From Spirochaetota bacterium (lineage in GTDB: Bacteria > Spirochaetota > Leptospiria > Turneriellales > Turneriellaceae), in NCBI GenBank assembly GCA_029561505.1, contig JAKQXK010000498.1, positions 1 to 7,682 of the forward strand: a stretch of DNA of 7,682 nt, given 5' to 3'. A model generated the notes under the pieces. It saw only the letters and a list, made by a program, of their open reading frames with translations, had not been told where the DNA came from and ran no database searches. Numbering within the stretch: position 1 is the stretch's first letter; each line of letters opens with the position of its first letter. A program made the translations under genes and the position numbers. Positions 1 to 6,501 of this stretch are shown here, one piece after another.

Positions 1-784
1 TACGTGCTACCTGAATGTCGTTACTGTGCACCAGAAAAAACGACAGACCTTTAGCGCCAGCGCCGCCGCTGCGCGCGAGCGTCAGAATAACGCTGGGTTT
101 GTCGCCCATTCCGCAGCCGTGCGTGATAAACCGTTTTGTACCTGTGAGGCGCCAGACGCCGTCGTCACCCTTCACAGCGCGTGTCATGACGCGCGACAGG
201 TCTGAACCGTAGTTGGGTTCCGTGAGCGCCATCGCGCCTGTGACTTCACCTGCGGCCATTTTTGGCACCCATTCGTCGGTCATTTTCTCGCCACCGAAAC
301 GTTCGATAACTTCTGCAAGATTATAACAGCCGAGCGCAATGCCGAACGCGGCGTCTGCGCGGGAGACGAGCTCCATGACGATTGAGGCTGCAGAAAGATT
401 CATGCCGAGGCCGCCATGGTGGCGCCCCATCGCGTAACCGAGTAATCCCGATTGGGTAAAGAGGTCAACCAGGCGCACCATCTCGGTTGGAAACGTCACT
501 TTGCCGTTGTTGAATTTGAGGCCTTGTTTATCCATCGCGGCGGCAGCGCCTGCGATTTCAATGCCCGCGAGTTCGCCCGTTTGTTGCCAGACGGCTTTGT
601 AGCCCTCGAGTGCTTCTTCAGTTGAAGACGGCGCAAATTCAAGGTGCTTGTTGCCCGTTTTTTTGTATTCGGCCGCGTCTTTAAAGCCTTCTTCTTTCAG
701 GGGTACAATTGTTGCCCAGTCGATAAAATGGTCAACATTGAACATAAGATCGCCATTGGTTTCGTAATAGTTGTTCTGAATCAT
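1..784 (-). CDS. Acyl-CoA dehydrogenase, N-terminal 261 residues (3' end outside window)
   Basis: Flavoenzyme that oxidises acyl-CoA to trans-2-enoyl-CoA in beta-oxidation, passing electrons to an ETF. The frame is open from the ATG at 784 to the left edge. Residues 185-195 (MALTEPNYGSD) match the acyl-CoA dehydrogenase signature, and GTKRFITHG (215-223) is the following conserved FAD/substrate-domain strand. Residues 109-165, with GRHHGGLGM at 120-128, fit the helical N-terminal domain. About 75 residues precede the usual start of homology (MIQNNYYETNGDL onward), as in the longer bacterial acyl-CoA dehydrogenases carrying an extra N-terminal segment. The catalytic Glu lies in the missing C-terminal half. 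The start is supported by GGAGG four bases upstream. It lies 81 nt after the zinc-ribbon gene and may have its own promoter. Family assignment is firm; chain-length preference cannot be told. Confidence 0.93.
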   Translation of the reverse strand, partial: MIQNNYYETNGDLMFNVDHFIDWATIVPLKEEGFKDAAEYKKTGNKHLEFAPSSTEEALEGYKAVWQQTGELAGIEIAGAAAAMDKQGLKFNNGKVTFPTEMVRLVDLFTQSGLLGYAMGRHHGGLGMNLSAASIVMELVSRADAAFGIALGCYNLAEVIERFGGEKMTDEWVPKMAAGEVTGAMALTEPNYGSDLSRVMTRAVKGDDGVWRLTGTKRFITHGCGMGDKPSVILTLARSGGAGAKGLSFFLVHSNDIQVAR

Positions 785-788
785 AAAT

Positions 789-793
789 CCTCC
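789..793 (-). promoter_or_regulatory. Ribosome-binding site GGAGG for the acyl-CoA dehydrogenase
   Basis: Read on the minus strand, GGAGG is followed by ATTT and then ATG. It is one of the few near-perfect Shine-Dalgarno sites in the window and fixes the start at 784. Confidence 0.75.
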
Positions 794-816
794 GGGAACG
801 CGTCGATACTTTTCGA

Positions 817-845
817 CCTATTCTGAAGCCGAAACAGACCGTCAA
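817..845 (-). promoter_or_regulatory. Candidate promoter for acyl-CoA dehydrogenase, embedded in an inverted repeat
   Basis: On the minus strand TTGACG (845-840) is followed by a 17-nt spacer and AATAGG (822-817), a poor -10 with 3 of 6 matches. The -35 lies within one arm of the 7-bp inverted repeat at 839-857. Position relative to the ATG (32 nt between -10 and start) is reasonable. The weak -10 keeps confidence low. Confidence 0.25.
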
Positions 846-857
846 GGCAGTTGACGG
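839..857. repeat. 7-bp inverted repeat, CCGTCAA-N5-TTGACGG
   Basis: Perfect arms at 839-845 and 851-857 around a 5-nt loop, in the 81-nt gap between the zinc-ribbon gene and the acyl-CoA dehydrogenase gene. It is not followed by a clean T-run in either direction, so it is a poor intrinsic terminator. It could be an operator, because it contains the candidate -35 element. Confidence 0.5.
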
Positions 858-865
858 GTTGGGTT

Positions 866-1072
866 TTACATCAGGTATTTGTTTAGTTCAACCGGATCAG
901 TGGTTTCATCGAAAATTTCATTGCATTTCGTGCATTGGTACCGGGCAAAAACCGGTTTAACAGAAATGCCCAACAGCAGGCCGAACATTCCCCAGCGCGT
1001 GTATTTGTTCTTTCGAATCACCAGCGCATGGTGACGATCGTGCCCGCACGAACATTTCTTCAGGTTTTTCAC
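866..1072 (-). CDS. Small zinc-ribbon-like protein, 68 aa
   Basis: Function unknown. Two cysteine pairs, C7-S-C9 near the N-terminus and C47-T-K-C50 near the C-terminus, could bind one zinc ion as a split ribbon; H11, H14 and H15 lie next to the first pair. Residues 27-42 (around MFGLLLGISVKP) are hydrophobic but too short and interrupted for a confident membrane span. The only possible start is the GTG at 1072: three codons upstream in the same frame is the TAA of the acyltransferase gene. No Shine-Dalgarno is visible, so translation probably depends on ribosomes finishing the upstream gene 9 nt away. The cysteine pattern and the tight position in the run argue that it is real. It could bind nucleic acid or be a metal-binding accessory; I cannot choose. 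Confidence 0.7.
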   Translation of the reverse strand: MKNLKKCSCGHDRHHALVIRKNKYTRWGMFGLLLGISVKPVFARYQCTKCNEIFDETTDPVELNKYLM

Positions 1073-1089
1073 TTCAGTACATTACTGAA
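1073..1089. repeat. 17-bp palindrome across the acyltransferase stop codon
   Basis: TTCAGTA (1073-1079), spacer CAT, TACTGAA (1083-1089). It contains the acyltransferase stop codon (1082-1084) and the whole 9-nt gap before the GTG of the next gene. Exact inverted arms are seen directly. The 3-nt loop and AT content make a modest RNA hairpin. It might affect termination/reinitiation between the two genes, or be chance. Confidence 0.45.
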
Positions 1090-2377
1090 TTTTAGACTTC
1101 ACAGCAAGAATTTCCTCTTTTGGGAAAAGCGGCTTTGTCAGGGATTGTGCTTCGTCGAGCAGGCCCTGCATGTCTTCGCGCAGTCGGCGGGTGAAATTCT
1201 CAACTGCGGCTTTGCGGTCGCGGCGGTTCTCGGTGACAAGTTCAGACAGCTGGTAGGGTTTGCCAAACAGAATGTGGGCGCGGCGGGGCAGATGCGACGG
1301 CACACCGCCGAGCGCGCGGGGCACCTTTTTGAAGAGGTAAGACTCGTAACGGTCGAGCCATTCATAGAGGCGTTCGGGGGTAGGGTTGTCGAGAATGTAG
1401 TCGCGTTTCATGACGATAAAATCAAATATCTGCACGGCGTCGCTGTGCGCTTCTTTGATCGTCTTGGCGCCCAACTTCGGCAGCTTCGGGTCGGGATAAC
1501 CCAGTTGGTGCAGTTCGACAAGGGCAAACAGGCTGCGCCACTTGCGTATAGCGTCTTCGTTCTTGTCGTAGTTGGCCGCCTGCAGTTTTTCAGCGAGGCG
1601 ATCGAGCATGGCGTGGCGCACCCGACCAATGCGGAAATCGAAGCCTTTACCGGTCTCTGGGGTGACACCGAAGTCTTTTTCTGCCCGTTCGAGCAGATAG
1701 CGCCCCACTGTCAGAAACCGATGCAACAGATGCTTGTCTTTGTTGAGATCAGCAATACCGATTTTTTTCTCGATCTTCACCAGAGACTTATTCAGGTCGT
1801 GCAGAATTTTCTCACGGGGCGAAATAATGATAAACTTCATAAATCCGTACCAGACATTGATATCTGCATTGGGGTCGAGTTTACGCGCGTCTTCGAGGCC
1901 CCAAAGGCCCAGCTGTGCGACCCCCGGTTGAAACGGCATCAACGTGTCGACTTCGCCCGACGTCGGCTCACCCTCGGGAAAAATCACCAATTTGCCGGTC
2001 GGTTCGCTCAAAATTTTGCGAGTCAGTTTCATCGCGTCGCGGTCGGGCACGCCGGCGATGACAGAGTAGGCGCCGATGCGGCGGATAAACCACCCAATTG
2101 CGCCACCCTGCCAGTTGAAAACCTGGCGCGAAGCCATGAATTTGAATCGCTGACCGAGCAGCCGACCGAGATAAAAGACTAACGGCGGTTCAGCCGTCGA
2201 TGGGTGATTGGTGAAGAACAGTAGGCGTTCAGATTTGAATTTTCTGAGCTGCTCGATGTCTTCGGGTCTGATGACGACCTCGCGAATGTTCTGCATCGCG
2301 GCGAGCAGCGGAAAATAGAGCTTAGAGGCGAGCCATGGAATAAAGCGGTTTTCGACCGGGGGTATAAAGAGGCGCAT
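1082..2377 (-). CDS. PlsC-fold acyltransferase with a long helical insertion, 431 aa
   Basis: Predicted glycerolipid-type acyltransferase, moving an acyl group from acyl-CoA or acyl-ACP to a lysolipid or related alcohol at the inner membrane. Motif I is NHPSTAE at 57-63, with catalytic H58; the usual HX4D is HX4E here. A block-II-like stretch GAYSVIAGVPDR lies at 102-113, FPEGEPTS (133-140) is motif III, and PFQPGVAQLGL (148-158) is motif IV. The fold then seems to be interrupted by about 170 mostly helical, charged residues (roughly 190-360) before RRAHILFGKPYQL (365-377), which resembles the closing strand of PlsC proteins. This explains the length of 431 residues against about 240 for simple PlsC. 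The start ATG at 2377 has no Shine-Dalgarno. It probably leads the minus-strand run with the zinc-ribbon and acyl-CoA dehydrogenase genes. The acceptor is unknown. Confidence 0.85.
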   Translation of the reverse strand: MRLFIPPVENRFIPWLASKLYFPLLAAMQNIREVVIRPEDIEQLRKFKSERLLFFTNHPSTAEPPLVFYLGRLLGQRFKFMASRQVFNWQGGAIGWFIRRIGAYSVIAGVPDRDAMKLTRKILSEPTGKLVIFPEGEPTSGEVDTLMPFQPGVAQLGLWGLEDARKLDPNADINVWYGFMKFIIISPREKILHDLNKSLVKIEKKIGIADLNKDKHLLHRFLTVGRYLLERAEKDFGVTPETGKGFDFRIGRVRHAMLDRLAEKLQAANYDKNEDAIRKWRSLFALVELHQLGYPDPKLPKLGAKTIKEAHSDAVQIFDFIVMKRDYILDNPTPERLYEWLDRYESYLFKKVPRALGGVPSHLPRRAHILFGKPYQLSELVTENRRDRKAAVENFTRRLREDMQGLLDEAQSLTKPLFPKEEILAVKSKIQ

Positions 2378-2382
2378 TGGTA

Positions 2383-2411
2383 AACATGGTGTTGCGCATT
2401 TGCTCTGTCAA
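2383..2411 (-). promoter_or_regulatory. Candidate promoter for acyltransferase (consensus TTGACA)
   Basis: On the minus strand a perfect TTGACA (2411-2406) is followed by 17 nt and CATGTT (2388-2383), which matches only 3 of 6 -10 bases. The -10 would end 5 nt before the ATG at 2377. The transcript would therefore start at or beside the start codon, which fits the absence of a ribosome-binding site. The weak -10 makes this tentative. Confidence 0.25.
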
Positions 2412-2444
2412 CTACTGTCGCTGCCGAGACACAGTGCACATACC

Positions 2445-2470
2445 CTGAGTTTCTGTTTGGGTAAACTCAG
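2445..2470. repeat. 8-bp inverted repeat in the divergent spacer
   Basis: CTGAGTTT (2445-2452) and AAACTCAG (2463-2470) are exact inverted copies separated by 10 nt. TACCC (2441-2445) and GGGTA (2459-2463) form a second, overlapping inverted pair. No T-run follows on either side. It lies between the divergent acyltransferase and ferredoxin genes, upstream of both promoter candidates, where a shared operator would be expected. Confidence 0.55.
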
Positions 2471-2482
2471 AGCCACAAAAAC

Positions 2483-2512
2483 TTGACGGAGTGTTTTATT
2501 TTCACATTTTAT
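2483..2512 (+). promoter_or_regulatory. Candidate promoter for ferredoxin
   Basis: TTGACG (2483-2488), an 18-nt spacer, then TTTTAT (2507-2512; 4 of 6 -10 bases). The -10 ends 4 nt before the ATG at 2517, so the message would be leaderless or nearly so. No Shine-Dalgarno is present just before the ATG; the only purine-rich stretch (GGAG, 2488-2491) is too far upstream. Confidence 0.25.
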
Positions 2513-2516
2513 CGGC

Positions 2517-2735
2517 ATGAGCAAAATAGTTCACGTTGTGAAAGATGATTGCACGAGCTGCAGCCTGTGCGCAGACACGCACCCGAGCTACTTTCGCCTC
2601 GACAGCGACGATCTTGCTGAAACTCACAATGCCGGCGCAAACGTCAACAACGCAGAAGTGCCAGAAGCAGATTACGCAAAGATTCAAGAGTCTATCGACG
2701 ATTGCCCGGGCGAATGCATTAAGTGGAAAGAGTGA
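2517..2735 (+). CDS. 4Fe-4S ferredoxin, single cluster, 72 aa
   Basis: Small soluble electron carrier. C12-x2-C15-x2-C18 (within DDCTSCSLC) and C63-P64 supply the four ligands of one 4Fe-4S cluster. C67, in CPGECI, lies four residues after the last ligand, as in many mono-cluster ferredoxins with a CPxxCI ending. The middle is acidic (Asp/Glu between residues 29 and 62), typical for docking to reductases. Length is as expected (60-80 residues). The ATG at 2517 is the only sensible start, five codons from the first conserved residues; no Shine-Dalgarno precedes it. The gene is monocistronic and its last 17 bp overlap the end of the adenylate cyclase gene on the other strand. The partner enzyme is not evident from neighbours. 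Confidence 0.93.
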   Translation: MSKIVHVVKDDCTSCSLCADTHPSYFRLDSDDLAETHNAGANVNNAEVPEADYAKIQESIDDCPGECIKWKE

Positions 2736-4107
2736 CGCCATAAGGGGGATTTCTCCCTCTCATGATGCTCTTATAGATTCTTCGAAATTCTTCACTCGGT
2801 ACGCGCCCCTCGCCCTTCACAGAAAGGGCGGGCAGAATTCCGTTCAGAAAATACATGTCGATGCCTCCTTTGTTTTTCGCCTCGACTTGCCCTCGGTGTT
2901 CGCAGTCGAACAGGTGCTTGATTGCTTCGTAGGTGGTTAATGAAATATTGATTTTTCCCGGCAGGCCACTCGATTCAAGTCGTGAAGCTGTGTTGACTGT
3001 ATCGCCCCAGACGTCATAGGCAAACTTCTTATGGCCTACGACACCAGCGACGAGCGGGCCTGAGTTCATGCCGAGGCGCAGTTCCCAATAATCCAGACCC
3101 TGTTGATGCTTGATTTCTTTCATCTGGTTCATGAAAGCCTGAATTTCGAGCGCCGCGAGGCAGCAGTCGATCGCATGGGTTCTGTTTGCTCTCGGTATAC
3201 CACCGGCGCACATGAAGCTATCGCCGATAGTTTTGAGTTTTTCAAGGCGGTATTTTTCGGTGACCTGATCGAAATAGCCAAAGCACTTGTCGAGTTCGTC
3301 GATGAGTTCTCGCGGCGACAGCTTCTCAGCGATGCGCGTGAAGCCGACAAAGTCTGAGAAGAGCACCGTTGCTTGCCCGTATTCTCTCGCCTCGGCGCGG
3401 CCGCTGTTTTTCAGCTCTTCAGCTATATCTCTGGGCAGAATATTCAGCAACAGGCTTTCAGAGCGCTCTTGTTCTTTTTTGAGGCGAAGTTCAGTGAGAA
3501 TGAGGTTCACGCGACGGCGATATTCACGCAGAACAAGAAAAAAAATACTGTTAAAGTAGGGGATAGCCATAATAACGAGGACTTTGCCCGCTTCGCCCGG
3601 TGCGAATACCCATAACCAAAAGAAGAGCGGCAGCGCGAACGGCAGAGAGAAGGATAAAAAGGCGATGGGACTGACGGTGAATGTGAAAGATGCCGCGCCG
3701 CTGACGCCGACAACCAAGGCCATTACAGTGGCGATTCGGTATGGATCGTGGATTTCGGATATCTGAAAAAAGAAACCGATGCCGAGAACGCCCCCCGTGA
3801 TTGAGGCCAGAAATCCGGCGACCCGAAGTTTTCGTATAGACTGCTGAATAACATTTTCTGCAAAGATGAAGTATAGCAGAATAAGGGAGCAGGCAACGGT
3901 CTGCGTTATCATGAGCATTCGGTACCGGGTGAGGTCGGTTTCTTGCGAGAGCAGCCAGTAATAGAGAATCATGGCGGCAATCAGGCCAGCGAGGGCGAGG
4001 CGCACATTCCAGAAGAGTTCGTGCACGAGAACTTTTTTCACATGGCCGCGATGCTCATTGGGTATCGGCTGAAAGAGGGGCCACGTTTTAGGATTCAGAA
4101 TTTTCAT
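2719..4107 (-). CDS. Membrane class III adenylate cyclase, 462 aa
   Basis: Makes cAMP from ATP. The N-terminal half carries about six hydrophobic segments (near 33-53, 66-84, 96-117, 124-143, 148-170, 174-194), then a charged helix (195-232) ending in LLLNILP, the linker typical of membrane cyclases. The catalytic domain (about 243-425) has both metal-binding Asp: D252 in LFSDFVGFT and D296 in KTIGDSF. K292 and D365 (in YDVWGDT) are the pair that selects adenine over guanine, and N372 and R376 in VNTASR stabilise the transition state. All key residues of a homodimeric enzyme are present. The membrane part has no extracytoplasmic sensor domain that I recognise. The ATG (4107) overlaps the stop of the upstream decayed cyclase (ATGA), suggesting ancestral translational coupling. 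The 3' end overlaps the ferredoxin gene by 17 bp. Confidence 0.93.
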   Translation of the reverse strand: MKILNPKTWPLFQPIPNEHRGHVKKVLVHELFWNVRLALAGLIAAMILYYWLLSQETDLTRYRMLMITQTVACSLILLYFIFAENVIQQSIRKLRVAGFLASITGGVLGIGFFFQISEIHDPYRIATVMALVVGVSGAASFTFTVSPIAFLSFSLPFALPLFFWLWVFAPGEAGKVLVIMAIPYFNSIFFLVLREYRRRVNLILTELRLKKEQERSESLLLNILPRDIAEELKNSGRAEAREYGQATVLFSDFVGFTRIAEKLSPRELIDELDKCFGYFDQVTEKYRLEKLKTIGDSFMCAGGIPRANRTHAIDCCLAALEIQAFMNQMKEIKHQQGLDYWELRLGMNSGPLVAGVVGHKKFAYDVWGDTVNTASRLESSGLPGKINISLTTYEAIKHLFDCEHRGQVEAKNKGGIDMYFLNGILPALSVKGEGRVPSEEFRRIYKSIMRGRNPPYGVTLST

Positions 4108-4392
4108 ACTACTTCATACCCCAAATACGCCTTCTTCGTCTTCTCAAACACCACCCTCGGTTCGAAATCTATGCCGCATTGCGACCAAATGCGTTTCAGC
4201 AGATACATATTGCTTTCCCCTTGTTCTTCGCGCTCACCTGACGATGGTATTTAGACGCGAACCAATTCTTGATGCCCGTATGGGTGCTCCGCGAGATGTT
4301 GATGCCGCCGGCGAGCCCGCTCGATTCTACCGACTTGCAGAGTACGCATTATCGCCCCACGCCTCGGGCGCCAAACCCTCTCGCCCGAAGAC
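4104..4392 (-). pseudogene. Decayed C-terminal fragment of a second class III cyclase
   Basis: Translating the minus strand upstream of the intact cyclase gives cyclase-like sequence split over frames. Segment one ends AWGDNAYSASR (compare VWGDTVNTASR in the intact gene). After a shift near 4328-4332, segment two begins VESSGLAGGINIS (intact: LESSGLPGKINIS) and reaches QVSAKNKGKA (intact: QVEAKNKGGI). After a one-base loss near 4209-4211, MYLL and a 34-residue tail follow (intact: MYFL). A hand alignment of the better-conserved 45 positions gives 24 identities. Only the last 90-odd residues of a cyclase remain, so it cannot be active. The tail forms a small open frame (ATG 4208, stop 4104-4106) with AAGGGG about 8 nt before its ATG; its stop overlaps the start of the intact cyclase. 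It is most simply the remnant of a tandem paralogue, since the copies have diverged strongly. Confidence 0.8.
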
Positions 4393-4420
4393 TAGCTCTT
4401 CAGGCACCACCTTTCTTTGT

Positions 4421-4440
4421 TTCTCCGGAGAATTATTCTC
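4421..4440. repeat. Overlapping palindromes at the end of the MAPEG gene
   Basis: TTCTCCGGAGAA (4421-4432) is a perfect 12-bp palindrome. It shares its right half with a second inverted repeat, GAGAAT-T-ATTCTC (4428-4440), so two alternative hairpins compete for the same bases. They sit at and just after the MAPEG stop codon (4439-4441), close to where recognisable cyclase-remnant sequence begins. No T-run follows on the minus strand. Confidence 0.4.
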
Positions 4441-4843
4441 AGAGCATCGAAACAACTATTAGCCCGACACCGGCGAGCGCCACGCTCCAGACCGCCGTTC
4501 TGGCATACTTGACCCCCGCGAGATAAAGAGGCCAGTAGACAATTCGCGCAAAAAAGAAAATCTGCGCGCCGAGTAATGCCAGGTCGCGCTGACCACCCAC
4601 AACCACCGCAGCAAGCGCGACGATTGCGAATATGAGCAGATTTTCGGCCATGTTCTTTGCGGCACGGTCGGCACGAGCCATAAATGCATTTCGGTGGGGC
4701 ATGTTGTCACGGTTGCCGACCGCCAGCAAGAAGCCGGCCACGGTATAGCCCCGCGAATGCGCGAGGCTCGAAAAAAGCAGCATGACCCAGTAAAGCAGCG
4801 TTGAGCCGAGCAGGTAATAAAGAACGGGAAAGTTTTGTAGCAT
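4439..4843 (-). CDS. MAPEG-family integral membrane protein, 134 aa
   Basis: Four hydrophobic segments (about 5-27, 67-84, 89-109, 115-133) and the central motif RADRAAKNMAENLLIFA (57-73) match the MAPEG superfamily, whose eukaryotic members are microsomal glutathione transferases and eicosanoid enzymes. Bacterial members of this short type mostly lack a known substrate. The Arg- and Asn-Glu-bearing helix corresponds to the glutathione-contacting region. Length (130-140 residues) is normal. The ATG at 4843 gives a first helix right at the N-terminus; AGAGG lies 12 nt upstream, rather far for a ribosome-binding site. It is the first gene of a minus-strand run followed by the cyclase remnant and the intact cyclase, though a functional link to cAMP is not implied. 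Confidence 0.85.
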   Translation of the reverse strand: MLQNFPVLYYLLGSTLLYWVMLLFSSLAHSRGYTVAGFLLAVGNRDNMPHRNAFMARADRAAKNMAENLLIFAIVALAAVVVGGQRDLALLGAQIFFFARIVYWPLYLAGVKYARTAVWSVALAGVGLIVVSML

Positions 4844-4989
4844 AGTCTATTGAGACCTCTTGCCTTGTGCAGTACACCCAAAAAGCTACCGATGGGTATT
4901 TTTTTCGCAAATGACGCTGAGCCACCGTGCAGCCCTGATAGGTCGATGAATTTCGACGCGTTTTTGGTTTACATCAGGTTTAAAGGTGC
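4844..4989. other. Divergent intergenic region (MAPEG / thiolase), upstream part
   Basis: No gene is visible. On the minus strand TACC-CATC-GGTA (4898-4887) followed by GC and TTTTT resembles a very weak attenuator 40-odd nt before the MAPEG ATG, but its stem is only 4 bp. A run of seven T lies at 4899-4905. A 5-bp inverted repeat, GTCGA/TCGAC, lies at 4942-4957. I could not identify a convincing promoter for either gene. Confidence 0.3.
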
Positions 4990-5070
4990 CGAAGAGGGCT
5001 TCGATCGTGCATACACACGATACTCAGGCTTTGGATGCTCGCCCCGCGAAGCGGGGCGAGCATCCAAAGC
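4990..5070 (+). repeat. Three consecutive hairpins, the last with a perfect 20-bp stem
   Basis: Stem 1: CGAAG / CTTCG (4990-4994, 4999-5003) around AGGG. Stem 2 starts on the next base: ATCGTG / CACGAT (5004-5009, 5016-5021) with a 6-nt loop. Stem 3: 20-bp perfect arms, 5028-5047 and 5051-5070, loop GAA, core GCCCCGC/GCGGGGC. No T-run follows on either strand, so it is not an intrinsic terminator. The last stem ends 7 nt before the thiolase ribosome-binding site. The layout suits either a dispersed REP-type or MITE-like repeat or a structured mRNA leader. Confidence 0.8.
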
Positions 5071-5077
5071 TAAAAAT

Positions 5078-5084
5078 AAGGTGG
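5078..5084 (+). promoter_or_regulatory. Ribosome-binding site AAGGTGG for the thiolase
   Basis: Matches AAGGAGG at 6 of 7 bases and stands 7 nt before the ATG at 5092. It is separated from the 20-bp hairpin by only 7 nt, so the hairpin would sit at the edge of the ribosome footprint. Confidence 0.75.
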
Positions 5085-5091
5085 CAACAAC

Positions 5092-6333
<1,242 letters not shown>

Positions 6334-6335
6334 GC

Positions 6336-6366
6336 ATTTCTGTTCAAGATGCCTTGAACTAGAAAT
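6336..6366 (+). repeat. 13-bp bulged hairpin right after the thiolase stop
   Basis: ATTTCTGTTCAAG (6336-6348), loop ATGC, then CTTGAAC, a single unpaired T (6360) and AGAAAT (6361-6366). Thirteen base pairs with one bulge form, starting 3 nt after the stop codon. A run of nine A follows (6369-6377) rather than T, so it does not terminate plus-strand transcription. It may protect the 3' end, or be an older element ahead of the real terminator. Confidence 0.55.
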
Positions 6367-6389
6367 CCAAAAAAAAATCTTTCGGTTTG

Positions 6390-6418
6390 AACCCGGCCGC
6401 GAGCGGCCGGGTTTTTTT
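6390..6418 (+). terminator. Rho-independent terminator of the thiolase gene
   Basis: GC-rich arms AACCCGGCCG and CGGCCGGGTT close a CGAG tetraloop, followed by T7 (6412-6418). Stem strength and immediate T-run are typical. It separates the thiolase transcript from the envelope genes downstream. Confidence 0.92.
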
Positions 6419-6461
6419 GTGGCCAAGGTGGCTGCATTTGACGTATGCTATGTATAGATAC

Positions 6462-6479
6462 CCTGTATGGTATTACAGG
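6462..6479. repeat. 6-bp inverted repeat CCTGTA-N6-TACAGG
   Basis: Exact arms at 6462-6467 and 6474-6479, ending 7 nt before the AAGGAG site of the next gene. A TTGACG (6438-6443) lies upstream but no well-spaced -10 could be found. Its spacing and symmetry would suit a dimeric regulator near the transcription start; chance is also possible. Confidence 0.35.
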
Positions 6480-6501
6480 TTTCTTCAAGGAGCAATACAA
6501 T

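Noticed and set aside
15..826. Plus-strand frames at 15-212 and 644-826
   Set aside because: They are antisense to the acyl-CoA dehydrogenase and its leader, with no protein-like features.
935..2182. A 415-codon plus-strand open frame
   Set aside because: It lies entirely antisense to the acyltransferase, which has clear family motifs. Its translation shows no domain or signal. It is a shadow of high-GC codon use.
2502..2940. Overlapping frames of 79 and 131 codons around the ferredoxin
   Set aside because: They share bases with the ferredoxin, whose four cysteine ligands identify the real frame; the alternatives read as random Ala/Arg/Thr-rich sequence.
4887..4905. Terminator-like TACC/GGTA stem followed by seven T on the plus strand
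   Set aside because: The stem is only 4 bp and no plus-strand gene lies upstream to be terminated.
6445..6501. Earlier ATG at 6445 for the charged protein
   Set aside because: It adds 19 residues before a complete signal peptide, has no ribosome-binding site and spans the inverted repeat, whereas the ATG at 6502 has AAGGAG.
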